Assembly: GCA_958428365.1 (NCBI GenBank)
Contig: CAUAFT010000002.1
Location: 1-64,000, forward strand
Reading direction: 5' to 3'
Length of the DNA stretch: 64,000 nt
Origin: an uncultured Lachnospiraceae bacterium
GTDB taxonomy: Bacteria; Bacillota; Clostridia; Lachnospirales; Lachnospiraceae
In this document: in pieces, positions 51,349 through 60,003 of the stretch
How the letters are laid out: every line of letters begins with the position of its first letter
Numbering within the stretch: the stretch's first letter is position 1
Translations under genes and position numbers: made by a program
The notes under the pieces: generated by a model
Told to the model about the DNA's origin: nothing
Databases searched by the model: none
What the model saw: only the letters and a program-made list of their open reading frames with translations

Positions 51349-51355
51349 ATTCCAC

Positions 51356-51550
51356 CTACAATGCAAATAAATCCTTCATCGTTGCAAAAAGTTCATAGAT
51401 ATAGGGAACGATCCAGAACAGTACCAGCAGCAGCCCTGCCAGACTGGTCAAAAACGCCTGTTCCTCCCTGCCGCTGTGCTTTAAGACCTGGCTTAAAATG
51501 GTGACGATGATCCCAATGGCGGCAATTTTAAAAATCAGATTTACACTCAT
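51356..51550 (-). CDS. spoIIIAC: Stage III sporulation protein AC
   Basis: A 64-residue protein with two membrane helices: FKIAAIGIIVTILSQVLKHSG then the hydrophobic FLTSLAGLLLVLFWIVPYIYELF. It is the smallest SpoIIIA membrane protein. It lies seven bases before spoIIIAD and is in good family length. Confidence 0.9.
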   Translation of the reverse strand: MSVNLIFKIAAIGIIVTILSQVLKHSGREEQAFLTSLAGLLLVLFWIVPYIYELFATMKDLFAL

Positions 51551-51611
51551 ATGTTCTCCTTATTTTTTCACGTTATAACTCCCGCGCCCACCGTGCCGCT
51601 GCCCCGCTTTT

Positions 51612-52130
51612 TTAAAGCAAAACAATAATCAGCACCAGTCCGCCCAGGAGACAGACGCTCTGATATACCTTCTGTTTGTTTCCCCGTTCTTCCCACATCT
51701 TCTGTATCCGGTCCTCTGTCCGGCTCTTATATAATTCAATGGAGGCGATCTGGCTCTTGCTGTCCACCGGTTCTAAGAGTCTTCCCATATCCAGCAGGAT
51801 TCCAAATTCCTCACGGCTTAAGAAAAACTCCTGCCTGTGCTTTTCCAGAATCGTTCTCCACAGCTGCTCCACATCCTCCGTCTGATTCTGCATCAGGATC
51901 TCCGTAAATTCCACGAAAGGCTCCTCAAAGGGAGTTCCCGCTTTTTTTGCCATGTCCCCCACCGCCTCTGCAATGGGAAGTCTTACAAACTCAAGCTGTT
52001 TTTCCAGAATCACCAAAAGTTCCTTCACCGCTAATAGCTGTCTCTCCTGCTCCCTCAGGCGGTTCATCCAAAAGAAGCTTCCCCCTGCCGAGGCTGTCAG
52101 TATCAGAACGCTTCCGATCAACTTCAACAT
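51612..52130 (-). CDS. spoIIIAB: Stage III sporulation protein AB
   Basis: A 172-residue protein with a membrane helix at each end (LKLIGSVLILTASAGGSF and VCLLGGLVLIIVLL) and a helical soluble part that resembles GspF. LREQERQLLAVKELLVILEKQLEFVRLPIAEAV is the family opening. It starts within the last codons of spoIIIAA (7-base overlap). Confidence 0.9.
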   Translation of the reverse strand: MLKLIGSVLILTASAGGSFFWMNRLREQERQLLAVKELLVILEKQLEFVRLPIAEAVGDMAKKAGTPFEEPFVEFTEILMQNQTEDVEQLWRTILEKHRQEFFLSREEFGILLDMGRLLEPVDSKSQIASIELYKSRTEDRIQKMWEERGNKQKVYQSVCLLGGLVLIIVLL

Positions 52131-53065
52131 ATTTTCTCCAGATTCTCATCATAGATATGAAATCTCCTCCTGCCGCTCTCATTTTTTTCCAGCAGGACGA
52201 TACGCCCGAACATCTGCTGTTCGATCATCTGCTTAATATATTTTTTCTGGGAAAGCTCTTTCATGTCATAAGCATGTACCGTTCCAAGGATCTTGCTGCC
52301 GGAGTAGATCGCCTGCTCCATGGCGCGGCAGTCCTCCCGGCTTCCGATCTCGTCCACAGCGATGACCTGCGGAGCCATGGAACGCAGCATTAAGAGCATG
52401 CCAAAGGATTTCAGGCATCCGTCTAAGACGTCACTTCTGGGACCGATATCGTTCTGGGGAATCCCCTGCCTGCAGGCAGCAATCTCCGAACGCTCGTCGA
52501 TGATACTGACCTTCATGCCGTGGAGCCTGTCCGTCCCGCTGGAGAGGATGCGGATCACGTCCCGCAGATAGGTGGTCTTGCCCACCCCCGGCGGCGATAC
52601 GAAGAGGGTGTTGTAAATACTGTTCCTATGTATCAGATAGGGCACGATCTCCCTGGCGCATCCCCTCTTTTCCCTTGCCACGCGGATGTTGAGAAAATAG
52701 ATATTGGAAAGGCTCAGTACCTTCCCCTCCTCCATCACAACTTGTCCCGCCACTCCAATGCGGTGGCCTCCCTGTATGGTGATAAATCCCCTCTTCATCT
52801 CGTCCTCGTAGGCGTAGAGGGAATAGCTGCTGATGAATTTCATCATGCTCTTAATGTCTTCCCTGGTGACGTGATAGGCGTGTCCACATTCCTGCTCTAA
52901 CTGCCCGGTCTCTTCCCCCAGATACCACTCCTCATTGCCGAAATGAAAAATCATTGGCTGTCCGATACGGATGCGGATCTCCTCTAAAGTCTCTTCTTTC
53001 ATGCGCATACCCTGCAATGCCTTCCGCAAATGCAGGGGAAAAATGTGAAGTAACTCTTCCTGCAT
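52124..53065 (-). CDS. spoIIIAA: Stage III sporulation protein AA ATPase
   Basis: A 313-residue secretion-type ATPase that energises the SpoIIIA-SpoIIQ channel. It has the Walker A SPPGVGKTTYLRD, Walker B VIAVDEIGSREDC and an Arg-rich linker, like type II/IV secretion ATPases. AGGAGGGAATC precedes the ATG. It leads the eight-gene spoIIIA operon; a sigma-E-like promoter is just upstream. Confidence 0.95.
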   Translation of the reverse strand: MQEELLHIFPLHLRKALQGMRMKEETLEEIRIRIGQPMIFHFGNEEWYLGEETGQLEQECGHAYHVTREDIKSMMKFISSYSLYAYEDEMKRGFITIQGGHRIGVAGQVVMEEGKVLSLSNIYFLNIRVAREKRGCAREIVPYLIHRNSIYNTLFVSPPGVGKTTYLRDVIRILSSGTDRLHGMKVSIIDERSEIAACRQGIPQNDIGPRSDVLDGCLKSFGMLLMLRSMAPQVIAVDEIGSREDCRAMEQAIYSGSKILGTVHAYDMKELSQKKYIKQMIEQQMFGRIVLLEKNESGRRRFHIYDENLEKIC

Positions 53066-53103
53066 TATGATTCCCTCCTGTCTAACTGTTTGTCCTTATG
53101 ACA

Positions 53104-53131
53104 TTTATATGAGGGAGTAGAGAAAATATGT
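53104..53131 (-). promoter_or_regulatory. Sigma-E-like promoter of the spoIIIA operon
   Basis: On the minus strand: -35 ACATATT (53125-53131), 13-bp spacer, -10 CATATAAA (53104-53111). This is close to the mother-cell sigma-E pattern (ATATT with CATACAAT). SpoIIIA is sigma-E-dependent in Bacillus. The leader to the start is about 35 bases. Confidence 0.55.
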
Positions 53132-53136
53132 ATTTA

Positions 53137-53170
53137 TTTCATAGGAAATCCAAAAGAATTTCCTATGAAA
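53137..53170. repeat. 13-bp perfect inverted repeat beside the ferritin terminator
   Basis: TTTCATAGGAAAT (53137-53149) and ATTTCCTATGAAA (53158-53170) are perfect partners around an 8-nt loop. It is next to the ferritin terminator and the spoIIIA promoter and could add to termination. Confidence 0.6.
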
Positions 53171-53172
53171 AT

Positions 53173-53214
53173 AAAAAACAGGAAAAAATCTCATTTTACG
53201 AGATTCTTTCCTGT
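53173..53214 (-). terminator. Ferritin terminator
   Basis: A 15-base stem with one mismatch (53178-53192 and 53200-53214) around a 7-nt loop, followed by six T on the minus strand. It separates the ferritin gene from spoIIIAA. Confidence 0.8.
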
Positions 53215-53243
53215 TCTGTGATTCCTTCTGATTTCAGAGAATA

Positions 53244-53753
53244 TTAAAGCTCCAGGGAAGGTGCTGAATAGGTTCTGGATTTTAATTCACTGTTTAACAT
53301 ATACAGGCTCTTGGCATCATCGCCGAAAAGCTCCATCTTCGTAATCAGATCGGAAGAATTTTTCTCCTCCTCTCCCTGCTCTTTGATAAACCAGTCTAAG
53401 AACTGTACGGTACGATAATCATTGACCTCCTGCGCTGCCGCATAGATACCGTTGATCAGAGACGTTACATATTTCTCATGCTCCAGAGACGCGGTCAAAG
53501 GATCCATCAATGTGTTGTATACCTTATCCGGTTTTCCGATTGCCTCCAGGGTAACCGTTTCCCCGTTGTTGTGCATATATTGGTAGATCAGCATTGCATG
53601 ATCCTGCTCTTCTTTTGCCTGATTCTCATACCAGTTAGCAAATCCGTCAAGACCCTTTGCGGAGTAAAAATTCGCCATATCCAGATACAGATATGCGGAG
53701 TAAAGCTCCTTGTTGATCTGATCGTTCAATAATTCTGAAACTTTTTTGTCCAT
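53244..53753 (-). CDS. ftnA: Ferritin (FtnA-type)
   Basis: A 169-residue iron-storage protein that oxidises Fe(II) and stores the ferric core. The ferroxidase ligands of Escherichia coli FtnA (Glu17, Glu50, His53, Glu94, Gln127, Glu130) are present one residue earlier: Glu16, Glu49, His52, Glu93, Gln126 and Glu129. It is therefore heme-free ferritin and should be catalytically active. AAAGGAGGAAG precedes the ATG. A dyad in the leader suggests metal or peroxide control. Confidence 0.95.
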   Translation of the reverse strand: MDKKVSELLNDQINKELYSAYLYLDMANFYSAKGLDGFANWYENQAKEEQDHAMLIYQYMHNNGETVTLEAIGKPDKVYNTLMDPLTASLEHEKYVTSLINGIYAAAQEVNDYRTVQFLDWFIKEQGEEEKNSSDLITKMELFGDDAKSLYMLNSELKSRTYSAPSLEL

Positions 53754-53792
53754 TGTACTTCCTCCTTTTGCTTCACCTTTGTGTTATGTTTG

Positions 53793-53810
53793 CTTCATAT
53801 TTATATGAAG
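53793..53810. promoter_or_regulatory. Dyad operator candidate in the ferritin leader
   Basis: CTTCATAT, TT, ATATGAAG is a perfect 8-bp dyad just downstream of the ferritin promoter. It is not a Fur box I can recognise. It is placed to block elongation or initiation by a dimeric regulator. Confidence 0.5.
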
Positions 53811-53829
53811 ATTGCATTTCTACGCTTGT

Positions 53830-53858
53830 AGTATATTCTGACTTTTATTTCCTGTCAA
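53830..53858 (-). promoter_or_regulatory. Ferritin promoter
   Basis: On the minus strand: perfect -35 TTGACA (53853-53858), 17-bp spacer, -10 TATACT (53830-53835). It sits right after the stop of the 1508-codon gene and gives a leader of about 70 bases. Confidence 0.85.
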
Positions 53859-53865
53859 ATATTTT

Positions 53866-56800
53866 TTAATTTAAGTCAAACAGGCTCATCTTCAAAATCG
53901 TCAGCGAAGTCACTCCGTCATGGCTTTCCTGCCTGCCATAATATTCAAAACTGCAGTTGACCTTTGCCTTAATCTCCAGGCTTCCATTGCCTGTCTGCGC
54001 CAGTTTTCCGGCGGCGTCTTTCAGGCTTGCCCTGTACACATGGCCTTCCGTATAATTTCCGGTCACAGGAGCGCCTGTGGTAACATCCGTAATTTCCAAC
54101 TGGTCTGCATCCAGCGCTATGTCCTCCGTTCCGTTGTAATAGGTGAACTCCACTGTCATCGTCTTCTGAGACGTAGTCAGATTCGGATCTGAGATCGTAA
54201 AATAAAATTCCACATCCTCTGTGAGCGCCGCTGAGCCTGCCGCATCGTCATAAGTTACATACTCATACTTTTTCTCAGAAGAACTTTTCTCAGAAGTCTC
54301 CAAAATCCTGATAGTTGGAGATTCCACTCCCGCCTTGTAGGCGGCGACAATGGTATTGACAAACAGCTTCGCTTCCAGATCGCTTCCACTGTGATCCAGC
54401 GCTGAATGACCCATTCCCGTATAGGTTACATTCCCGATGTTGTAAATATAGTAGTTATTGCGGGCGTCATTCTTATTATTGGAATATACCTTGTCCGCAT
54501 TGCTGTTCCCTTCCGCGCCTGAGAGACAGTACCATACCACCACGTCGCCCTCTCCGTCTCCGTCTTCATCCTGATCCAGATTCAACTGATAGTACTGGAA
54601 ATGCGTGGTGGCCGAGGTGAACTCCTGCCCGATCTCATAAGGATAATGCGTAATCAGTCCCTCATTCACAGAGGTCACCTTCGCCCTGGCGATTCCCGTG
54701 GAATTACTGTTACCGTTCGGCAGAAGATCGTTGCGCAGATTCTTTTTCTGGGTCTGATTCTCGAACTCTCCCAGATAGTCCTTATCCTCCACCAAAAAGC
54801 GGTTCAGCAGTCCGTTGGTGAAGCCGTGGGTCTGACCATAAGCCTGGGCGGTGCCGTTTGTGCTGTTATAGGTCTTAGCCGCATAGGCAACATCCCGGTT
54901 AGAACTTAAGGCAGCGCCGGAAATATCCCTGGTAAGGAAGTAGCCCAGACTTTTTCTTCTATAGCCGGTCTCATATTTTCCCAAACCAATGGCATCATAT
55001 TCGCAGACATAACCCTGGTTCACCGTCGCCTCCAGGGTCTGGGTATTGACCGTCAGATGCTGCTGTTGTTTGAGCAGCGCCCCCTGATTCTGCATATCGG
55101 CAGACAGGGTCGTATCCGTATCCATTGTGACCCCATAGCGATCCATGGCAAGCACATTGCGGAATGCGCAGTTCATATCATATCCCCACTGTCTTGGAAT
55201 ATCCAGATCATCACTGGTTCCCGTTATATGTCCATCCTTAAAAGAATGGTTCGGAGACACATTGACAAAGGAGGTTGTATCATGGGAGAACAGCACACTC
55301 TTTCCAGTATCAATGAAGAGGTTCACCGCATCCACCGCATAGCAGGTATTCGACAGATCATAATACTGATCTGCAAATCCAAAGATCAGCATATCGTATT
55401 CTTCCAGATATCTGTCATAATAATCCTGAGCGCTGGCGGCATAGCGATTGCCAAATTCATCTCCTCCCATGGTGGTGATCTGAAATTCCAGCTTTGTCGT
55501 TCTTTGCACTTCCTCAAAATATTCCTGCAGCTTGCTGTCATACCCTTTGGAGCCGGAGGCAAGAGAGATGGTCGTGTTATCACTGGAACCGTAAGTACTG
55601 GTTACCTGCAGGACCTTCACCTGCTCCGCCTCTCCCTCGCCATCGACCTTCGTATACTGAATATCAGAGGTTCGGATGCTGTGATTATCCGCCTGTATCA
55701 GTTCCAGTTTCCAGGTCAGTACTCCCAGATAGGTGGATGGGATCTCTCTCTCAAGGCGGTAACGAACCCTGCTGGTCAACTGATAATTACCCTCCCCATC
55801 CTTCGGCGCTTCCTCCCCTGTATCCGCATTGTAGATCGTACAGCTCATCTGCTCGCTGCTTCCGTTTGTCCCTGACTCTAAGAACTTCCCATCTGCATTC
55901 AGATCCAGATAAAACCGGGGGATATAGACGGAACTTAAGGAGGCGTCCACCGTACTGTCCAGATAAAATCCCAGCTTTGCCGTATAGATTCCATTCGTAT
56001 GATCGATCGTCATTTTAGACACATCCTGAAACGTATTGCCCGCTTCGGTTGACACACCGGCATATTCCTCCAATTGCTCCGGTGTGTCCGGATCGAAGTA
56101 GAGAAGTTTCGGTTTTGGCAGACTCAGATAGGAAGCAATCTTACTGTCCGCCGCTTCCGCCTGGGTTACTGTAAAGACATTCTCATGATTCTTTATCTGA
56201 TCCATAAACTGATAGAGGTAAGAAGTGTTATCCACCGCCTCTTCATTGACTGTTTTTCCTCCGTCCGCCGCCGTATTTAACAGGGCGTCGGAAATGACAA
56301 CCGGATAATTAGCTCCCACATAATCCAGCAGATCCGACAATCTGGTCCTGGTAATGTCATTTCCACTGTAACGATAGATCATCAGATCACCGGATAATTC
56401 TTTGGCTGTTGCTCCGATTCCATATTGATACTGAGTCTGTGTGTAAGGTTTGCGGAACTCCTGACGTAATATGCCATCCTCATAGAGAGTTCTGCTTCGA
56501 ATGGCAGTATAACCGCCGCCGTTGTTGTGGAGCAGATATCCCAGATAAGTGGTGCCAAAAAGAACATTGCTGGCATTGCGGGCATAAGGTCTTGGCAGAC
56601 TGTCCTTAAAGGCATAGGCTCCGCCATAGTCCACGTCCATCATTCCCGTAATGGATACATTTCCCGCCACATAGTCCCCGGTATGCATATAGATCAGACC
56701 GTTCATCCTGGTATCATTAAACGCCGTGGTCTTCACACCACCCACCGTACTGGTATTAAAATAGTCAATGCTGGCTCCCAGATAGATCAGGTCATATTCT

Positions 56801-58392
56801 TTATTCAGATCATCTGCCTTTCCAATAAATTCCGCCGTGGACATGGAAGTGATCTCAATGGCGGTATCCTCCGACACCCCCGCCCATTTTGCAACACTCT
56901 GTTCGGTAAGCTCAAAGCCTGCGGTATCCTTTGAGGTGGAATCCGTCGGCTGGATCTCCAGAACACGGAAACTGTCTTTCGTTCCGATCTCCCTCTGTCT
57001 TCCATAGTCAATGATATACTGCAGTAAGAATGCCGGCGTCAGATCCAGGGACAGCTTCTCGTTCCCGCTTCTTAACAGATTCTCCGATCGCACAAACTCC
57101 ACTACCTCCGCCAAGCCGCTTACATCCTCAATCTTCGTCTCAAACTCTGCAAAAAAGGACTGACGTTCTTTTTGATCTCCACAGATATAGACATTTTCTT
57201 TTACAAATGCCGCCTGTCCCTCATACCCCTCCTGATAGGTTCCGCAATTCTCCCAGACCCCGGTGGAGGCGTCTATCATACATGGAACCTTCCGTTCCGT
57301 AACTGCCGATCCAATGGCGGACCAGATCCCTGCCTCATCCTGATACTCCGCTCCATCTGCCCCCACGTCGCCGCAGACATAAATAAAATCCGCATTCTGG
57401 ATCTCTTCTGCACTTTCAGCCTCTTTCAGATCACGCTCCTCTATGGTAATCGTCTCGATCTCCAGATTATCACTGTCCTTGGACGTCAACACTTTACTGC
57501 GAAACCAGTCGTGATTCTCCAATCCAAATTGGTAGTAGATCCTTCCGATCTGTACCTCTGTCTCCGGCATCGTATCATCCAGCCTGAAATGATAGGTTCC
57601 ATTTTCTCCCACATATTCATATGGCTCTTCTGCCACAGGAATTGCCGCATAGAGAGCCTCCGGATCTTCCGTTCCTCTGTATTCATAGGACTGGACATAA
57701 TATAGGCCTTCCGTCTCGTCTGCTCCAGCCACTTCCATGATCTGATGATTATTTTCATCCACTTCCCGCACATGATATGGCTGATGATAGATCGCTTCCT
57801 CCTTATCTGAAAGCATGGTGGTTCCAAAGGTCACCACATAACAACCCGTTCCGGTGGTGTAGTCAAACTGCTTGATATTCATCTCATAGCTTCCCTTGCC
57901 CTCACCATCTGCTTCAAAGACACCCTTTAATCTTGCAGCCTCATAATTTTCCTCAGAAAATTCCAACGTTTTCCAATTCTCCGTATCTTCTGGAAAATAA
58001 GCCTCCTCGTATCCCTGGGTAAGAGTCAGAGGCTTCCCCTCATCCCCAATGGCAAAGGCATAGACGCCCATCAGCTTTTCCACATACGCCAGCCTGACTT
58101 CTCTTGTATTCTGATGCGACGCATCTTCTTGCAGATACCCGGTGAGATAGTCATCCAGCTTTTCCTGTACCATATCCTGATCCGCCTGATTTACCAGGCA
58201 TCCGATCTCGCCAGCTCCGCCGTTTGGAACGATCTCCACAATCTGAAATTTTTCTTTTTTACTCACCTTATCCGTAACTTTTTCTTCCAGACCTGTGAGG
58301 ATCCCCTGCGCCTCAACATGAAAGAACAGATAACTTCCCAGTCCAATGACCACTGCCAGCGCAGCGATCCCTGCAAATACCTTTTTTTTCAT
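53866..58392 (-). CDS. Very large secreted protein with three repeated modules, pilin-operon linked
   Basis: A 1508-residue protein, possibly of the DUF5057 type that I recall from Lachnospiraceae. An N-terminal membrane or signal segment (about 5-24) is followed by three stretches that each open with a beta strand of similar pattern: FQIVEIVPNG (49), FRVLEIQPTD (475) and VKVLQVTSTY (925). Each is followed by an acidic-hydrophobic strand: ADFIYVCGDVG (334), YDLIYLGA (533), YDMLIFGFAD (999). The third ends with GMGHSALDHSG and AKLFVNTIVAAY, as in class I amidotransferase-like folds. Ca-binding-like loops occur at 828 and 1272. A beta-sandwich follows (about 1360-1508). No enzyme triad is evident. 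It ends the pilin-like run. Confidence 0.75.
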   Translation of the reverse strand: MKKKVFAGIAALAVVIGLGSYLFFHVEAQGILTGLEEKVTDKVSKKEKFQIVEIVPNGGAGEIGCLVNQADQDMVQEKLDDYLTGYLQEDASHQNTREVRLAYVEKLMGVYAFAIGDEGKPLTLTQGYEEAYFPEDTENWKTLEFSEENYEAARLKGVFEADGEGKGSYEMNIKQFDYTTGTGCYVVTFGTTMLSDKEEAIYHQPYHVREVDENNHQIMEVAGADETEGLYYVQSYEYRGTEDPEALYAAIPVAEEPYEYVGENGTYHFRLDDTMPETEVQIGRIYYQFGLENHDWFRSKVLTSKDSDNLEIETITIEERDLKEAESAEEIQNADFIYVCGDVGADGAEYQDEAGIWSAIGSAVTERKVPCMIDASTGVWENCGTYQEGYEGQAAFVKENVYICGDQKERQSFFAEFETKIEDVSGLAEVVEFVRSENLLRSGNEKLSLDLTPAFLLQYIIDYGRQREIGTKDSFRVLEIQPTDSTSKDTAGFELTEQSVAKWAGVSEDTAIEITSMSTAEFIGKADDLNKEYDLIYLGASIDYFNTSTVGGVKTTAFNDTRMNGLIYMHTGDYVAGNVSITGMMDVDYGGAYAFKDSLPRPYARNASNVLFGTTYLGYLLHNNGGGYTAIRSRTLYEDGILRQEFRKPYTQTQYQYGIGATAKELSGDLMIYRYSGNDITRTRLSDLLDYVGANYPVVISDALLNTAADGGKTVNEEAVDNTSYLYQFMDQIKNHENVFTVTQAEAADSKIASYLSLPKPKLLYFDPDTPEQLEEYAGVSTEAGNTFQDVSKMTIDHTNGIYTAKLGFYLDSTVDASLSSVYIPRFYLDLNADGKFLESGTNGSSEQMSCTIYNADTGEEAPKDGEGNYQLTSRVRYRLEREIPSTYLGVLTWKLELIQADNHSIRTSDIQYTKVDGEGEAEQVKVLQVTSTYGSSDNTTISLASGSKGYDSKLQEYFEEVQRTTKLEFQITTMGGDEFGNRYAASAQDYYDRYLEEYDMLIFGFADQYYDLSNTCYAVDAVNLFIDTGKSVLFSHDTTSFVNVSPNHSFKDGHITGTSDDLDIPRQWGYDMNCAFRNVLAMDRYGVTMDTDTTLSADMQNQGALLKQQQHLTVNTQTLEATVNQGYVCEYDAIGLGKYETGYRRKSLGYFLTRDISGAALSSNRDVAYAAKTYNSTNGTAQAYGQTHGFTNGLLNRFLVEDKDYLGEFENQTQKKNLRNDLLPNGNSNSTGIARAKVTSVNEGLITHYPYEIGQEFTSATTHFQYYQLNLDQDEDGDGEGDVVVWYCLSGAEGNSNADKVYSNNKNDARNNYYIYNIGNVTYTGMGHSALDHSGSDLEAKLFVNTIVAAYKAGVESPTIRILETSEKSSSEKKYEYVTYDDAAGSAALTEDVEFYFTISDPNLTTSQKTMTVEFTYYNGTEDIALDADQLEITDVTTGAPVTGNYTEGHVYRASLKDAAGKLAQTGNGSLEIKAKVNCSFEYYGRQESHDGVTSLTILKMSLFDLN

Positions 58393-58410
58393 ATCTGTTC
58401 CACTCCTTTT

Positions 58411-59535
58411 CTATTGCTCCTGTAATTTTACTTTTAAAACAGAGACTCCAAAATAACAGGATTCTCCCGCCTTATCCGTTTTCTTCTCCAGCTCTCCCGC
58501 CTTATAGATACCGATTCCCGTATATCTGGATTCGTCGCTTGGAAACAGACGGTCCCAGACGGAGAACTCCGGATAAAAGAATACATTACAATCCCAGGAA
58601 CTCGTACTTTTATATAATCCGTCTTCTATGGTTTCCACATAATTCACGATCCAGGAAAAATACAGGACTTCTCTGGAATCATAGATGTAGAACCGGGTAT
58701 TTTTCGTATTATTGCGAATATCGTCAAAGGACTCTGCCGCCCGGATATCCGCTTTCGTCAGATCATTCAAACCGTAAATATACAGTCTTGTTCCCTTCTG
58801 CGCCTTTAGCACAGAATCATTCAGATTACTCTTGATCCGTACCACATGGATCACTGCCTGATTGGAGGTGATGGTGTTCCCTTCCTGATCGGTTCCCGTC
58901 ACCTGAACCGTAATCTTTGCCGCCGTTTCCGTGGTATTGATCTGAAGCTTTTTATTCAGATCATCTGTCTGTCCTTCCAGACTCTTTTGATAGGAAGTCT
59001 TACTGCATATCCAGGAGATGTCCGTCAGTTCCGTATTTTCTCCCAGAATCTCTGCTTTCAGCTCCACGGTTCCGATTCCATAGGAATCCGGATCCAGAGT
59101 GCCGCCTGCCGGACTCGCCCACACCTCCTCTGGTGTGATGCGTATCTTCTCATCATGAATCAGCACATCCAGACTTCCCGTTTTCGTGGGATCCTGTTCA
59201 GACTGCGCCGCCACCTTTAAGGTTGTGGCAGTCTCATCTTCTCCTATATGAAGAACTCCTCCGTCCTCAATGTAGGTCCCTTCACTGGTGATCTCACCCT
59301 CAATATACCAGACCACCGACTGGGACGGGTTGAAATATCCGATCACCCTGGCATAGAAAAGCTGCTCCTCCCCCGGCCACAGTTCCGTCTCATCCCCAAA
59401 TACCTTTACCTCATTTACAACAGGATCCAGGCTGCTGCTGTCATCCTCCTCAGACACCGTGGACACTGCCACGGAATTTCTGAGATTCCAGGTTGCCGTC
59501 GCCTTATAACTTTTATCCTGACTCTCCAACGCCAA
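58411..59535 (-). CDS. Ig-like surface domain region, in frame behind a TAG-split pilin
   Basis: A 374-codon frame starting at a TTG directly after the TAG that ends the upstream pilin-like frame, in the same frame. The first residues LALESQDKSYKATATWNLRNSVA look like the last strands of a PulJ-like pilin. They are followed by one or two Ig-like domains (VNEVKVFGDETELWPG and SVVWYIEGEI, LKVAAQSEQDPTKTGSLDV) and an alpha/beta C-terminal part (to residue 374). It has no signal peptide, so alone it would stay in the cytoplasm. AAGGTGG eight bases before TTG could allow restart. Read together, 59536-60003 and this frame would make one 530-codon gene. Confidence 0.6.
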   Translation of the reverse strand: MALESQDKSYKATATWNLRNSVAVSTVSEEDDSSSLDPVVNEVKVFGDETELWPGEEQLFYARVIGYFNPSQSVVWYIEGEITSEGTYIEDGGVLHIGEDETATTLKVAAQSEQDPTKTGSLDVLIHDEKIRITPEEVWASPAGGTLDPDSYGIGTVELKAEILGENTELTDISWICSKTSYQKSLEGQTDDLNKKLQINTTETAAKITVQVTGTDQEGNTITSNQAVIHVVRIKSNLNDSVLKAQKGTRLYIYGLNDLTKADIRAAESFDDIRNNTKNTRFYIYDSREVLYFSWIVNYVETIEDGLYKSTSSWDCNVFFYPEFSVWDRLFPSDESRYTGIGIYKAGELEKKTDKAGESCYFGVSVLKVKLQEQ

Positions 59536-60003
59536 CTACGCATCCACCTTCCTGTCTGTCTCTGCCCTGGACACATCCATGGAAAACGCTTCCACATTCT
59601 CCGCCAGAACGGTTTTTTCCACCACCGTACTCTCCGCATCATTCAGCGTTTCACTCTTTTCATAATAGAGCGTCTCCGTCTCCGGCTCATAGGAAACAGT
59701 CTCTTTTTCCAGAACTCCATCTTTGTTATTGTATATATAAATGACATTCTCTTTCTTCCCAATGCCGGAATTTGCCTCCATCACATAGTCCCCGATCTGA
59801 TTCAGGAGTACCTGCGCCTCATACTGAATGTCCACTTCCTTTTCCGTAGACTGGTAAGACCGCGTACCGGACAGTAAAAAACCTGCAGTCAATCCTCCGA
59901 CTACTGCAAGGATCGCCATCACAACCAGGACTTCCACCAGCGTAAAACCTGAATTATTTAATTTTGCGTATGCTTTCCGGTTACCGGATTGATTTCTATC
60001 CAA
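59536..60003 (-). CDS. PulJ/PilW-like prepilin-type protein, ends at TAG
   Basis: A 155-residue pilin-like protein with a type III signal: NNSG, then FTLVEVLVVMAILAVVGG, with Glu5 of the mature form, and a hydrophobic N-terminal helix. The start is a TTG at 60003 behind AAAGGAG; no better start is seen. The N-terminal part overlaps the preceding gene by 46 bases. It stops at a TAG (59536-59538), but the following codons in the same frame continue a plausible pilin C-terminus. It should be processed by a prepilin peptidase and belong to a minor pilin tip. Confidence 0.75.
   Translation of the reverse strand: MDRNQSGNRKAYAKLNNSGFTLVEVLVVMAILAVVGGLTAGFLLSGTRSYQSTEKEVDIQYEAQVLLNQIGDYVMEANSGIGKKENVIYIYNNKDGVLEKETVSYEPETETLYYEKSETLNDAESTVVEKTVLAENVEAFSMDVSRAETDRKVDA

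Noticed and set aside
54000..58392. Several plus-strand frames of 90-270 codons opposite the 1508-codon gene
   Set aside because: Shadows of a long continuous gene; their products have no family features or ribosome sites.
53866..59535. Stop-codon recoding of TAG as an amino acid in this genome
   Set aside because: recN, rny and deoB end in TAG and have normal C-termini, so TAG is a functional stop here.
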